Positions 15,767 through 24,737 of a stretch of 38,113 nt of DNA are shown piece after piece. Where the stretch lies: positions 1 through 38,113 of the forward strand of contig DATHPP010000469.1 in NCBI GenBank assembly GCA_035483795.1, read 5' to 3'. Position 1 is the stretch's first letter, and the number at the start of each line of letters is the position of its first letter. Made by a program: the position numbers and the translations under genes. The stretch is from DASXMX01 sp035483795. GTDB lineage: Bacteria; Planctomycetota; Phycisphaerae; Tepidisphaerales; Tepidisphaeraceae. The notes under the pieces are model-generated. The model was not told where the DNA came from. It made no database searches and saw only the letters and a program-made list of their open reading frames with translations.

Positions 15767-16522
15767 ACCGAACACGCCACGATTGCTCAAGCTCCTCCGG
15801 CCCCGCCCAGGGGCCTCACCGCCCGGGTGCGCCGGCGCGCGTGGCTGGAGCCGCACGTTCGGTTCTGGTGGCTGGCGGCGGTGGTTCTTCTGCTGGCGGC
15901 GCTCTATCTGCTGGTGAGCCGCTACCTCGCCTGGCACGACAGCTCGCGGCTGATCACCGCGGGCGTGCCGGTCCCCGCGACCGTGGTGGAGGTTGATGAA
16001 TCGGTCGTCCGCGGAAAAACCGAACCGGGGGACAAGGCCGTCCGACTCGAATACGAATATGACGGAAAGAAATATGAAGTTTCGACCGCGTATCTGGAGG
16101 GACGCAAGGCCGAGCAGTTTCTGATCATCGGGCAGCCGATCACCATCCGCGTTGATGCGAACGATCCGGCGCGGTGGACGCCGCGACAGTCGCCGGCCCC
16201 GCTGGGGCAGGAGTTGATCGGTGGGATGATCGCGCTGCCCGTCGGCATTCTCATCGGGCTGCTGAGCCTGTGGCTATACCGGCGGACGATGCGGACCTGG
16301 CGAAACGGCCAGGCAGTCGCGGGGCTCGTGCTCAGTGCACGCCATACGGCCCTGGCGCCCCGCGCATGGTCGGTCCGCGCCACGCCTGCCGACGAGCAGG
16401 ACAAACGCGTGATCACGGTGTTCGTGCCGCCCGATACCGACGTTGCCCGCGGAACGCCGATCTGGCTGCTGTTGCCAGCTTCCGGCGGCCCGATCCTGGC
16501 CTCCCGATGGTTTGAACCCTGA
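15764..16522 (+). CDS. DUF3592-like membrane protein
   Basis: A 252-residue protein with two transmembrane helices at about 35-53 and 148-168, enclosing an extracytoplasmic beta domain ('GVPVPATVVEVDESVVRG', 'VRLEYEYDGKKYEVST', 'IGQPITIRVDANDPARWTP'). The pattern of a repeated strand plus 'Y..dGk.y' and 'G..v.v.vdP..p' is that of DUF3592 proteins. A second, similar beta segment follows the second helix. Function is unknown. It lies between PBP2 and rodA, and its stop overlaps the rodA start by one base (TGATG), so it is translationally coupled to the flippase/glycosyltransferase gene. Confidence 0.7.
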   Translation: MTEHATIAQAPPAPPRGLTARVRRRAWLEPHVRFWWLAAVVLLLAALYLLVSRYLAWHDSSRLITAGVPVPATVVEVDESVVRGKTEPGDKAVRLEYEYDGKKYEVSTAYLEGRKAEQFLIIGQPITIRVDANDPARWTPRQSPAPLGQELIGGMIALPVGILIGLLSLWLYRRTMRTWRNGQAVAGLVLSARHTALAPRAWSVRATPADEQDKRVITVFVPPDTDVARGTPIWLLLPASGGPILASRWFEP

Positions 16523-17715
16523 TGCGAAAACTCTGGGAACAACTTGCCATCGCTACCAACTGGCCCGTCCTGGCGGCGGTGCTCATCCTCTCAGCCGTCG
16601 GCATCCTCAGCATCTGGGCCACCGATTCGACGGACGGCATCAAGCACGACGGCGTCAAGCAGCTCGTGTTCCTGGGAGTCAGCCTGGTTTGCATGGGACT
16701 TTTCCAGGTGGTGAATTACCAGGAAATCGGAAGATGGGCGTGGCCATTCTACACGTTGAGCCTCCTGTTGATCCTCTACACGCTGGCGGCCAAGGTCGCG
16801 CGGCTTCCCTTCGTGCATGAAACCAAGGGCGCTTATGCGTGGCTGAGCTTCGGCTCGGTGAGCCTGGAGCCGGCGGAATTGATGAAGCTGGCGTTCGTGC
16901 TGGTGCTGGCGCGGTATCTGCGCTTCCGCTCAAACTATCGAACGATGCGGGGATTGCTCGCCCCTTTTGCGGTGGCGCTGTTGCCGGTGGCGATGATCCT
17001 CAAGCAGCCGGACCTGGGCATGGCGTCGCTGTATATTCCGACGCTGTTTGTGATGCTGTTCGTGGCTGGGGCGCGCATCAAGCACCTGCTGCTGGTGGCG
17101 CTGATGGGGATTGCGGTCGTGCCGCTGCTTTGGTTCAGCGGGCCCAAGCCGGACGGGCCGGGGCTCCCGGTGTTGAAGCACGGTCCGCTTTTCGTGCAGG
17201 CCTACCAGCGGCAGCGCGTCTTCGCCATGTTCAAGCACGATCCCAGAACGATGCGCGAGTCGGCATATCAGACGCACCGGGCGATGACGGCCTTCGCCAG
17301 CGGCGGTGTGACCGGCAACGGCGCGGGCGTGATCCCGGTTGGAAAAAACGTTCCCGAAGCGCACAACGACATGATCTTCGCCCTGGTCGGCGAGCAGTTC
17401 GGCCTCGTGGGGGCGGCGGTGGTGCTGGGAGCATTCCTGGTGCTTTTTGCCGCCGGAATCGAGATCGCTGCCGCCACGCGCGAGCCATTTGGACGACTGA
17501 TCGCCGTTGGCATCGTCTCCATGCTCGCAGCACAGGCTTTCGTGAATCTGGCGGTCATGCTGCGCCTGATGCCCGTCACCGGCATCACCCTCCCCTTCGT
17601 CAGCTACGGCGGCAGCAGCCTGGTGAGCAACTTCATGGCGGTCGGGCTGCTTCTCAACATCGGCCAGAACCGGCCGCTGGTGATGGCAAGAGACGCGTTC
17701 GAGTTTGGGGAATGA
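16522..17715 (+). CDS. rodA: Rod-shape SEDS glycosyltransferase RodA
   Basis: A 397-residue polytopic SEDS protein of the RodA/FtsW/SpoVE family, which polymerises lipid II glycan strands together with PBP2. About ten hydrophobic segments are visible. Conserved pieces include 'AYAWLSFGSVSLEPAELMKLAFVLVLARYL' (usual 'R.W...G...QPSE..K'), 'LKQPDLGMASLYIPTLFVMLFVAG', 'GNGAGVIPVGKNVPEAHNDMIFALVGEQFGLVGA', and 'MPVTGITLPFVSYGGSSLVSNFMAVGLLLNI'. The extracellular 'PEAHNDMIFA' loop and the C-terminal 'PFVSYGGSS' are diagnostic. Presence in the mre cluster next to PBP2 supports RodA rather than FtsW. Confidence 0.95.
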   Translation: MRKLWEQLAIATNWPVLAAVLILSAVGILSIWATDSTDGIKHDGVKQLVFLGVSLVCMGLFQVVNYQEIGRWAWPFYTLSLLLILYTLAAKVARLPFVHETKGAYAWLSFGSVSLEPAELMKLAFVLVLARYLRFRSNYRTMRGLLAPFAVALLPVAMILKQPDLGMASLYIPTLFVMLFVAGARIKHLLLVALMGIAVVPLLWFSGPKPDGPGLPVLKHGPLFVQAYQRQRVFAMFKHDPRTMRESAYQTHRAMTAFASGGVTGNGAGVIPVGKNVPEAHNDMIFALVGEQFGLVGAAVVLGAFLVLFAAGIEIAAATREPFGRLIAVGIVSMLAAQAFVNLAVMLRLMPVTGITLPFVSYGGSSLVSNFMAVGLLLNIGQNRPLVMARDAFEFGE

Positions 17716-17726
17716 AAGGGTGGGGA

Positions 17727-18161
17727 TCAGCGCAGCGAGTGCGGCGGCGGGTGACGTCGAATCGTAACGAGTGCCGCGCGCAGATTTTGCAAGCCTGGCC
17801 GGTTGAGCTGCAGCCGAATAATGGTGGCTCGAGATGCCGGCGTCAGGCCGACGATCTCAGTGAAATCCTCCGTCCAGGAAAAATGATCGATCCATCGCTG
17901 CGTGCGCGGATTAAACAGCGCGACAATCTGACCCGAGGAAGGATCGCGCCCGTCAATGAAATCGTATTTGAACCCGTTACATCCCTGACAGCAGAACGCC
18001 AGATTCTCCGGTTCATGTGCGCCTTGCCGTGCGCGCGGAATAATGTGCTCGACCGAGAATGAGTCAGGACAAAACAGCTCCTGACTCATGCAGTATTCGC
18101 AGCATTGTCTGGCGCGGGTTGAGACGAACGATCGGAGCGCTTTCCCCGGACGGTCACTCAT
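17727..18161 (-). CDS. HNH endonuclease
   Basis: A 144-residue HNH-family nuclease starting at ATG 18161. It has two zinc-binding Cys pairs, 'CCEYCMS' and 'CQGCNGFKYD', around the catalytic 'SVEHIIPRARQGAHEPENLAFCC', where the first His of 'EHIIPR' is the metal-activating base. The C-terminal 'LFNPRTQRWIDHF' is a usual extension in this subfamily. The start overlaps the stop of the upstream RHH-like gene by eight bases, so the pair is co-translated. It could be a standalone nuclease or the effector of a small two-gene unit. Confidence 0.85.
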   Translation of the reverse strand: MSDRPGKALRSFVSTRARQCCEYCMSQELFCPDSFSVEHIIPRARQGAHEPENLAFCCQGCNGFKYDFIDGRDPSSGQIVALFNPRTQRWIDHFSWTEDFTEIVGLTPASRATIIRLQLNRPGLQNLRAALVTIRRHPPPHSLR

Positions 18162-18576
18162 GGTTGCCGTTCCGAGGAGGGCGCGGAGCAATGCCCAGCT
18201 CGCGCATTAACGACTCGATCGGGACGTTGCGGAGTTGGGCGAGCTTCACCAACTGAGAAATGCGGCGGGCGTGATCGACTTCGACTGTGTTGATGAGTTG
18301 CTCGAGCTCGGCGTGCTCGTCGGCGGTCAGCGCGTTGTCGCGCTGTTTTGTATTCAATTGATCATAGCGGTCCCAGGTTTCCTCCGGCAGCCCTACGCCA
18401 ATCTGAGAGAGGAGCTCTGATTCTTGGTGATTGAGCTGCGCGGACGGTCGCGAATCGAGCCGAAGTCGCTCTTCGATTGCGGCTACGACATAAGAATCCG
18501 GTCTGACCCCCTGCTTAGCGGCTTGTTCCCGCAGGCGTTGCTCGAGAGCCGAGTCGATGTTGAGCGTCAGGGTCAT
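18154..18576 (-). CDS. RHH/Arc-like protein paired with HNH nuclease
   Basis: A 140-residue protein. Its N-terminal 35-40 residues ('MTLTLNIDSALEQRLREQAAKQG' then 'VRPDSYVVAAIEERL') have the strand-helix-helix form of ribbon-helix-helix antitoxin-like DNA-binding proteins. The remainder is helical and acidic ('DEHAELEQLINTVEVDHARRISQLVKLAQLRNVPIESLMRELGI'). The 3' end overlaps the HNH gene. This order, small DNA-binding protein then nuclease, resembles toxin-antitoxin modules, but no toxic activity of this HNH family is established here. Confidence 0.68.
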   Translation of the reverse strand: MTLTLNIDSALEQRLREQAAKQGVRPDSYVVAAIEERLRLDSRPSAQLNHQESELLSQIGVGLPEETWDRYDQLNTKQRDNALTADEHAELEQLINTVEVDHARRISQLVKLAQLRNVPIESLMRELGIAPRPPRNGNHE

Positions 18577-18602
18577 AGCGTCGACATTTTAGCACGTTTT
18601 GC

Positions 18603-20165
18603 TCACGCGCCCATGACCCTCAACGCAAACGCATATTTGCACGGCGGCTCTTGCGGGACCTGCACGACCAGGCCATTCTCGTCTTGCGACCATTCGAGCT
18701 TGCCGCCAAAACCGAGCAGCTCGACGTTTTGGATTCTGCCGACGCCGTGCCTGCTTTTGGTCGCGAGCGGGGCGATGGTCACCTGCTTTTCCGGCCAGCC
18801 CATGAAGAACGCGTAGAGCGTGTCGCCCTTGGTGGTGAAGCGGCAGTCCTCGGCGGTGAGGGACTTGCGGCGGCTTTCGTTGAAGCCGGTCTTCACCGCC
18901 GACGACGCGGTGCCGGGGCCTTCGCCGAAGATCTTCCAGGGGCGCGTGCCGTAGATCGCTTCGCTGTTGATCTTCATCCAGTCGGTGATCTCGTCGAGGA
19001 TTTTCAACTCCTGGTCGTCGAGCATGCCGCTGTTGGGCAGTGGAAAATTGAGCAGCAGGTTGCCGTTGCGGCTGACGATGTCGACGAGCATCTGGACAAC
19101 GGTCTGCGGCGTTTTGTAGTGTTCGCCGCGGTTGTAGTGCCACTGGCCGACGCAGGTATCGGTTTGCCAGGGGCTGGGCCAGATGGATTCGACGACGCCG
19201 CGTTCGACATCGAGCACGCACGTGCCGACGGCGGAATCCTCGCGGCGTTTGCTGTTGTAGACGGCTTCGACATTCCCGCCGTGCCGTTTGGCGTTCTGGT
19301 TGTAGTGGTGGGCCACGAGGCTCAGTCCCCATTCCTCGAAGGGAATCGCGCCGTCGGTGTAGAGCAAATCCGGCTGGTAATTGTCCACCAGGTCTCTGAT
19401 CCGCATGAACCACTGTCGCTTCCATGCTTCGGGGGTCGCGGAATTGTCCCACTTGAAATCCTGAGTCGGGTGCGCGTTGTCGTGATACAGCGACGACCAC
19501 TCTGGATTCGCGCCATCGTATGGGACTCCTTTGAGCGGGCCGGTCTTGTCGGACAGGTGGCTGACGGCAAACCACTTGTAGCTGATCCACAGGTGCTCGC
19601 TGACGCCGAACTTCAGGTCGTGCCTGCGGGCGGCGTCGCGGAACAGGCCGACCACGTCCTTCTTCGGCCCCATGTTGACGGCGTTCCATTTCTGGTGCTT
19701 CGAGTTCCACAAATCGAAGTTGTCGTGATGCACGCCCATGCTGACGAAGTATTTGGCCCCGGCCTTCTTGTAGAGACCCATCAGGTATTCGGGGTCGAAC
19801 TGGTCGGCTTTCCAGGTGGGGATGACGTCCTTGAAGCCGACTTTCGTTGGGTGGCCATAGGTTTGGAGGTGGTGCCGGTATTGCGGGCTGCCCTGGATGT
19901 ACAGGTTGCGGGCGTACCAGTCGCCGGCCTCGGCGGCCGACTGCGGGCCCCAGTGCGCCCAGATCCCGAACTTGGCGTCGCGGAACCAGTCCGGCGCGCG
20001 ATACGCCTCGAGCGACTGCCGCGTCCCCTGGAACGGCCCGTCCGCGATTGGCGGAATCCCGGGCGCCTCCGCCCCAAGAGCGCTTCGCGATAACTGGAGC
20101 GCCGGCAATGTCGCGGCCATCGCTTTCAGGGCATTTCGTCGGCTGATTCCATGGTTTGAGGGCAT
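18603..20165 (-). CDS. Alpha-L-fucosidase (GH29), Tat-exported
   Basis: A 520-residue glycoside hydrolase of family 29, which removes alpha-linked L-fucose from glycans with retention. The start at 20165 gives a twin-arginine signal 'ISRRNALKAMAATLPALQLSRSALGAEA', with AAAGGA a few bases upstream; an upstream in-frame ATG would push the signal inside. Conserved segments are 'WFRDAKFGIWAHWGPQSAAEAGDWYAR' (about 60-86), 'MGVHHDNFDLWNSKH' (143-157) and the nucleophile region 'PDLLYTDGAIPFEEWG' with D271. It acts in the periplasm or outside the cell on polysaccharide such as fucoidan or mucin-type glycans (substrate inferred). It lies behind hisD but is not metabolically linked to it. Confidence 0.93.
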   Translation of the reverse strand: MPSNHGISRRNALKAMAATLPALQLSRSALGAEAPGIPPIADGPFQGTRQSLEAYRAPDWFRDAKFGIWAHWGPQSAAEAGDWYARNLYIQGSPQYRHHLQTYGHPTKVGFKDVIPTWKADQFDPEYLMGLYKKAGAKYFVSMGVHHDNFDLWNSKHQKWNAVNMGPKKDVVGLFRDAARRHDLKFGVSEHLWISYKWFAVSHLSDKTGPLKGVPYDGANPEWSSLYHDNAHPTQDFKWDNSATPEAWKRQWFMRIRDLVDNYQPDLLYTDGAIPFEEWGLSLVAHHYNQNAKRHGGNVEAVYNSKRREDSAVGTCVLDVERGVVESIWPSPWQTDTCVGQWHYNRGEHYKTPQTVVQMLVDIVSRNGNLLLNFPLPNSGMLDDQELKILDEITDWMKINSEAIYGTRPWKIFGEGPGTASSAVKTGFNESRRKSLTAEDCRFTTKGDTLYAFFMGWPEKQVTIAPLATKSRHGVGRIQNVELLGFGGKLEWSQDENGLVVQVPQEPPCKYAFALRVMGA

Positions 20166-20288
20166 CGGTGGGTCCTTTCGGTGCGATGTAATGTAGGAAC
20201 AGGGGCCGGCGGGGCAATATTGGAAATGCGGTAAAAGATGCATCCTCTTGCGAAATCGCACTCTGGCATCTTTAGCATGTGGCGTTTT

Positions 20289-21599
20289 CTAATCAGCGCT
20301 CCGCACGCGGACGCTGGCGGCGTGGGCGTCGAGGCCCTCGGCTTCGGCCAGGGCGATGATCGCCGGGGCGTCGTTGGCCAAGCCTTCGGCGGTGTAGCGC
20401 TCGACGCTGCCGCGTTTCATGAACTCGTAGACGCTCACGCCGCTGTTGAAGCGGGCGGTCGTATTGGTCGGCAGGCAATGGCTTGGCCCGGCGACGTAAT
20501 CCCCCGCAGCGACGGGACTGTATCGCCCGAGGAAGACGGCACCCGCGTGCCGCAATCGGGCGAGGATGGCGTCGTCGTCTTTGGTCTGAACGCTCACGTG
20601 CTCCGCCGCCAGGCGGTTGGCCCAGTCGATCACCACCTCCAGCGACGGATCAACCATGATCGCGCTGTCGTTGGCGAGAGCGTGATCGATGGCCTCGACG
20701 CGGCGCAGGGATTTTTTCTGCCGCTCGATTTCCTGTACGACACGCGTCGCCAGCGATTCGCTGGTTGTCAGCAGGAAGCAGCTTCCTGGATCGTGCTCGG
20801 CCTGGGCGAGGAGGTCGGCGGCAATCGAGACGGGATCGCCGGTCTCGTCAGCGATGACAACGATCTCGCTGGGGCCGAGAAATCCGTCGATTCCCACGCA
20901 CCCGGCCAGGGCCCGCTTGGCCAGTTGCACGTAGCGGTTGCCCGGGCCGACGATCTTGTCGACGGCGGGGATGGTTGCGGTGCCGAAGGCCATGGCGGCG
21001 ATCGCCGCCGGGCCGCCGGCGCGGAAAACGTCGATCAATCCCAGCTCGGCGCACACCGCCAGCACCAGATCGCTGCGGCCAAATCGGCTGGGGGGCGAGC
21101 AGACGACGATCTTGCCGACGCCCGCCACCTGCGCGGGCACGGCGAGCATGATCAGCGTCGAAGGATAAGCCGCCTTGCCGCCGGGCACATAAAATCCGGC
21201 GCTGTCGAGCGGCGTGAAGCGCATGCCCAGCTCGACGCCGTCGCGGGTGAATTTCGGTTCCTCCTTCGGCATCACCCTGGCCTGATATTCGCGAACCTGC
21301 GCGATCGATCGGCGCAGCGCGGACATCAGCTCGGCCGGCAAACGCGCCGCGGCCTGCTTCATCTCCTCGACGGTGATGCGAATCTGAGAAGCGGTGAAAT
21401 CCGGGTCGTCGAAGCGCCGCGCCGATTCCACGAGCGCCTCATCCCCGCGCCTTGCCACGTCGGCCAGAATCTGCCCGACGTCGCCGTCTTCCTTGGATGC
21501 GCCCAGGATCAGGTCGCGCGGATCGAGCCGGAGCTTACGAAGCAGCGCGTCGGCACGGTGAAGATCATCGGCATTAGCAAGCCGCAGAACCGGAATCAT
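20289..21599 (-). CDS. hisD: Histidinol dehydrogenase
   Basis: A 436-residue NAD-dependent enzyme for the last two steps of histidine synthesis (histidinol to histidine via histidinal), with one zinc per subunit. Diagnostic parts are 'DGVELGMRFTPLDSAGFYVPGGKAAYPSTLIMLAVPAQVAGV', the signature 'VDKIVGPGNRYVQLAKRALAG', 'DGFLGPSEIVVIADETGDPVSIAADLLAQAEHDP', and the C-terminal 'GPSHCLPTNTTARFNSGVSVYEFMKR' with Zn/substrate ligands. Length and order are typical. The other his gene in the window, hisI, is on the opposite strand about 1.4 kb away, so the pathway is not a single operon. Confidence 0.97.
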   Translation of the reverse strand: MIPVLRLANADDLHRADALLRKLRLDPRDLILGASKEDGDVGQILADVARRGDEALVESARRFDDPDFTASQIRITVEEMKQAAARLPAELMSALRRSIAQVREYQARVMPKEEPKFTRDGVELGMRFTPLDSAGFYVPGGKAAYPSTLIMLAVPAQVAGVGKIVVCSPPSRFGRSDLVLAVCAELGLIDVFRAGGPAAIAAMAFGTATIPAVDKIVGPGNRYVQLAKRALAGCVGIDGFLGPSEIVVIADETGDPVSIAADLLAQAEHDPGSCFLLTTSESLATRVVQEIERQKKSLRRVEAIDHALANDSAIMVDPSLEVVIDWANRLAAEHVSVQTKDDDAILARLRHAGAVFLGRYSPVAAGDYVAGPSHCLPTNTTARFNSGVSVYEFMKRGSVERYTAEGLANDAPAIIALAEAEGLDAHAASVRVRSAD

Positions 21600-21653
21600 G
21601 CCGCGATCTTAAGCGCAATCCGCTTTGACGTCAGCATGTCCGGGAACGGCAAA

Positions 21654-22769
21654 TCAGAACACCACCCGATGGGCAATGCTCCACACTTCCAGCATGTTGT
21701 TGTCGTCGTTGACGGCGGCAAAGTTGATGGTGCTGCCGGAAGTATCGATCGCGATTCCGAACGCGGCATCGGGCTGCGGAAACAGCGCGAACTCCGAGAC
21801 AAATGTTCCCGTCCGGGTGAACTCAACGATCCCGCTGTTGGTGTTATTGCTGGTCGCGGGAGTGATGGCGTCGCCATTGGCGACGATCAGGTCGCCGTTG
21901 GGTGCGAATGCCAGGCCGAGCGGGCCGCGAAGGTGAACATCGTCGTTGTAGACCACGCTGCCGGTCGTCGTGCTGGTGCCCGATGTGATGGGATGACTGA
22001 CCGCGAAGACTTCGTTATCGGCGGTCGAGGCGACGTAGAGCACCTTCCGGCTGGCGTCGTAGGCCAGACCGGTCGGTCCGAGCACCAAGGCCGATGGATC
22101 CGTGCGAAACGCGTAACCCCCGGCGATCTGGGTCATGCTCTGCACCGTTACGCTCGTTCCTTTGCCGGGGATCGACAGGTTGATGCGCGACACCGTGCCG
22201 TTGAGCACGTTCGAGACAAAGACAATCGCCTTGGATCCCTGGTCGACGACGGTCAAGTCCCAGGGGCCGTCGAGAAGGTTCGGGTCGGTGAGAGTCTTCG
22301 CGATGTTGCCGTTGCGGTCGAGGATGAGCAGAGAGCCGGGCGGCTGCTCGGTTTGTCCCTGGCCGCCCACGGTCGGAGCGCTGCCGACGATGACAAATCC
22401 TTTCTTGAGCACTCCCAGGGCGGTGGTAAGTCCGAGCCCGGTCGGACCCTGGAAGAACACGGATGCCTGCCCGGCGGGCGTGACGTTCATGATCGTCGTG
22501 CCGCTTCCCTGATTGTTTCCGCTGTCGTTGAAATTGGAGACGAGGATGTCGCCGGCCGCCAGCGGTCCGCCTTTGGCGAAGCCTTTGGGCACGAATGCGA
22601 CGCCATACGGATTCTCGTCCCCGCTGGCCGGCACGGTCGAGACCGATTGCGTGGGCGTCGCGGTGAGGTGCGGCAGCAGCGCGTGCGTCGCCGCGGCGGC
22701 AAACAGGCATCGTGACTCCAGTTGCTCGATATGGGCGGCGGGGCCCGACGAAAGTTCGGTGCGGCTCAT
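21654..22769 (-). CDS. Secreted beta-propeller protein with planctomycete N-terminal motif
   Basis: A 371-residue protein starting 6 bases after a perfect AGGAGG. The N-terminus 'HIEQLESRCLFAAAATHALL' resembles the LEPR-like 'E.LE.R.LLSA' export motif of planctomycete proteins. The remainder consists of propeller-like repeats with 'NPYGVAFVPKG', 'GDILVSNFNDSGNNQGSGTTIMNV', 'GPTGLAYDASRKVLYVASTADNEVFAV' and 'GPLGLAFAPNGDLIVANGD', similar to NHL/SMP-30-type blades in a family often annotated TIGR03118. It is probably extracellular; ligand and enzymatic role are unknown. It is divergent from hisI. Confidence 0.8.
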   Translation of the reverse strand: MSRTELSSGPAAHIEQLESRCLFAAAATHALLPHLTATPTQSVSTVPASGDENPYGVAFVPKGFAKGGPLAAGDILVSNFNDSGNNQGSGTTIMNVTPAGQASVFFQGPTGLGLTTALGVLKKGFVIVGSAPTVGGQGQTEQPPGSLLILDRNGNIAKTLTDPNLLDGPWDLTVVDQGSKAIVFVSNVLNGTVSRINLSIPGKGTSVTVQSMTQIAGGYAFRTDPSALVLGPTGLAYDASRKVLYVASTADNEVFAVSHPITSGTSTTTGSVVYNDDVHLRGPLGLAFAPNGDLIVANGDAITPATSNNTNSGIVEFTRTGTFVSEFALFPQPDAAFGIAIDTSGSTINFAAVNDDNNMLEVWSIAHRVVF

Positions 22770-22995
22770 GGTATCCTCCTAAGAACCTTGCCGCCGGTGC
22801 GCGCGGCGGGTGCTAGTGATCTGACAAAGCCTAAAGCGTCAGCCCGACTCGCCCGCTGTGGATGCAGATTTTGCAGTTCGGGCTGGAACAAATGCCGCAC
22901 CTTAGGTGCCAAGCGCAGCAGGGCGGTTCAGTAGCAGAACGGTTGAGCACGCCCGGCGGTTGACAAATCCCCCGCCCGCCCTCAGAACTGCCCCC

Positions 22996-23382
22996 ATGGA
23001 TTCGCAACTGGAAGGGCTCAAATTCGACTCGGCGGGGCTGATTCCCGCCATCGTTCAGGACCACAAGACCGCGCAGGTCCTCATGATGGCGTGGATGAAC
23101 CGCGAGGCGCTACAGAAGACCGTGCAGACGGGAAAGACGCACTTTTACAGCCGCAGCCGCGGTAAACTCTGGCTCAAGGGGGAAAGCAGCGGGCACGTGC
23201 AACACGTGAAATCGATCCGGACCGATTGCGATCGGGACGTGCTGTTGATCGCCGTCGAGCAGGTCGGGGCGGCGTGCCACGACGGGTATTACAGTTGCTT
23301 CTATCGCGAGCACCAGGACGGGCCGGATTGGAAGATCATCGGCCAGCGGGTTTTCGACCCCGAGGAAGTCTACAAGAAATAG
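22996..23382 (+). CDS. hisI: Phosphoribosyl-AMP cyclohydrolase
   Basis: A 128-residue zinc/magnesium enzyme that opens the adenine ring of phosphoribosyl-AMP, the third step of histidine synthesis. Diagnostic motifs are 'LIPAIVQDHKTAQVLMMAWMNREAL', 'THFYSRSRGKLWLKGESSGHVQHV', 'IRTDCDRDVLLIAVEQVGAACHDGYYSCFYR', with the acidic D-x-D metal site and the zinc-binding cysteines. It lacks a C-terminal HisE domain, so the pyrophosphohydrolase must be encoded elsewhere. ATG 22996 fits the family N-terminus; longer in-frame starts run into the spacer. No clear ribosome-binding site is seen. The K+ transporter gene follows after 20 bases. Confidence 0.96.
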   Translation: MDSQLEGLKFDSAGLIPAIVQDHKTAQVLMMAWMNREALQKTVQTGKTHFYSRSRGKLWLKGESSGHVQHVKSIRTDCDRDVLLIAVEQVGAACHDGYYSCFYREHQDGPDWKIIGQRVFDPEEVYKK

Positions 23383-23402
23383 AATGATCCAGGACGGACG
23401 CG

Positions 23403-24671
23403 ATGGCGGTGACGGAATCAAAGCGAAGCGCGAGGCCGACGGAACAGATCGCGCCGCTGGCGGCGGAGGCGCCGCCGGGTGGGAGGTTGTGCCTTGCGGT
23501 TGTCGCGATCTATCTGATCGCGATGGCGATTGCGTGCGTCGTGATCCGCTCGCCGGGGGTCGTGCCCAGTGGGAACGAGACGACCTGGGACCGCTCGATT
23601 TTCACATCAATCAACGCGGCGACGCTCACCGGCTTTCAGCAGACCATGGGGATTCGCGAGATGGCCGCCGCGGGAGCGGGTGGGCCGGCATTGCTCTTTG
23701 GGATGACGATTTTCGGATCGCTCACGAGTTTGTTTGTGGGCGGAATTGCCGGGGCGCGGGTGCTGCGGATGCCGCACACGCCGGTACAGATCGCACTGGC
23801 CGCCGTTACCGCGGAAATCATCGCGGTCGTCGCAGGAGCAGCGGCGCTGGCGGGGGCAAATACCTCCCTGTTCGACGCCCTTCTCCAGGCCGCCAGCGCC
23901 TTTGGCAACAGCGGCCTCTGGACCGGGGCGTATCCGTCGATGTCGGCGCCGGCGAGTTATCTTGTGCTGCTCCCCCTGGCGGTCCTCGGCGGCCTGGGGC
24001 TGCCCGTGCTGATCGAAGGCACCAACGCCATGTTTGGAAGAGCGACGCTGTCGCGGCATTCGCGGATTGTGCTGATGCTGACCGCCTTGGCATATCTGGC
24101 GGGGCTGGCGCTGCTGATGCTGGCGCAGGCGCCGGCCGCGGCGGGTGGGGGGTGGGACGCGTGGCGCGATACGCTGTCATCCTGCACCATCGCGGCCGTC
24201 GACACGCGCACCGCGGGACTGCCCTTCCAATCGCCCGCCGCATTCACCGCGGCGGGGCAGTGGCTGCTCATGCTCCTCATGCTCGTCGGCGCTTCGCCGG
24301 CCGGCACCGCTGGCGGATTAAAACTCACCACGCTGTGGCAACTGCTTAAGGGCACGGGCGACGCGCTGGCCGGCCGGGCCGTGGCGCGGGCCACGGGAAT
24401 CGCCGCGGTCTGGGTTGCCGGATATGGGGTCGCACTGCTGATCGGGGTCATGCTCCTTGTCCAGGTTCAATCGCAGATCCCCGCCGACCGGCTGCTGTTT
24501 CTGGCGATCAGCGCCCTCTCGAACGTCGGCTTGTCCCACGATCCGGTTTCCATCACCGGGCCGGGCCTGCTCGTGTTGTCGGCGCTGATGCTCTTCGGGC
24601 GACTGGCGCCGCTGGCGATTCTGTGGTGGATGGCTCGGACCACCGTGGGGGCTGAGGTGCTGGTGGGGTGA
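23403..24671 (+). CDS. TrkH/KtrB-type potassium transporter subunit
   Basis: A 422-residue polytopic protein of the TrkH/TrkG/KtrB superfamily, the K+-translocating subunit of bacterial uptake systems. The four pore-loop half-repeats are visible: 'SINAATLTGFQ' (about 75), 'ASAFGNSGLW' (about 165), 'CTIAAVDTRTAGLPF' (about 265) and 'ISALSNVGLS' (about 375). Each carries the selectivity Gly except for local variation. 'VGASPAGTAGGLKLTT' is the usual segment after the third repeat. No TrkA/KtrA regulatory subunit lies nearby. The short N-terminus (about 25 polar residues) precedes the first helix. It follows hisI by 20 bases and may be co-transcribed. Confidence 0.9.
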   Translation: MAVTESKRSARPTEQIAPLAAEAPPGGRLCLAVVAIYLIAMAIACVVIRSPGVVPSGNETTWDRSIFTSINAATLTGFQQTMGIREMAAAGAGGPALLFGMTIFGSLTSLFVGGIAGARVLRMPHTPVQIALAAVTAEIIAVVAGAAALAGANTSLFDALLQAASAFGNSGLWTGAYPSMSAPASYLVLLPLAVLGGLGLPVLIEGTNAMFGRATLSRHSRIVLMLTALAYLAGLALLMLAQAPAAAGGGWDAWRDTLSSCTIAAVDTRTAGLPFQSPAAFTAAGQWLLMLLMLVGASPAGTAGGLKLTTLWQLLKGTGDALAGRAVARATGIAAVWVAGYGVALLIGVMLLVQVQSQIPADRLLFLAISALSNVGLSHDPVSITGPGLLVLSALMLFGRLAPLAILWWMARTTVGAEVLVG

Positions 24672-24681
24672 GGAAAAAGAT

Positions 24682-24711
24682 GGTGGAGCAGACGGCCGCG
24701 TCTGCCCCACC
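24682..24711. terminator. Bidirectional hairpin between convergent genes
   Basis: GGTGGAGCAGACG (24682-24694) pairs with CGTCTGCCCCACC (24699-24711): 12 of 13 pairs around a GCCG loop. It lies between the convergent transporter and M56 genes, where a shared terminator is expected. There is no long T tract, so it may act only as a 3'-end stabiliser. Confidence 0.5.
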
Positions 24712-24737
24712 GAGAGGGACAACGATCGATGAGGCGC

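Noticed and set aside
20238..22715. 825-codon plus-strand frame
   Set aside because: It crosses hisD and the beta-propeller gene in antisense and has no domain of its own; it is a shadow.
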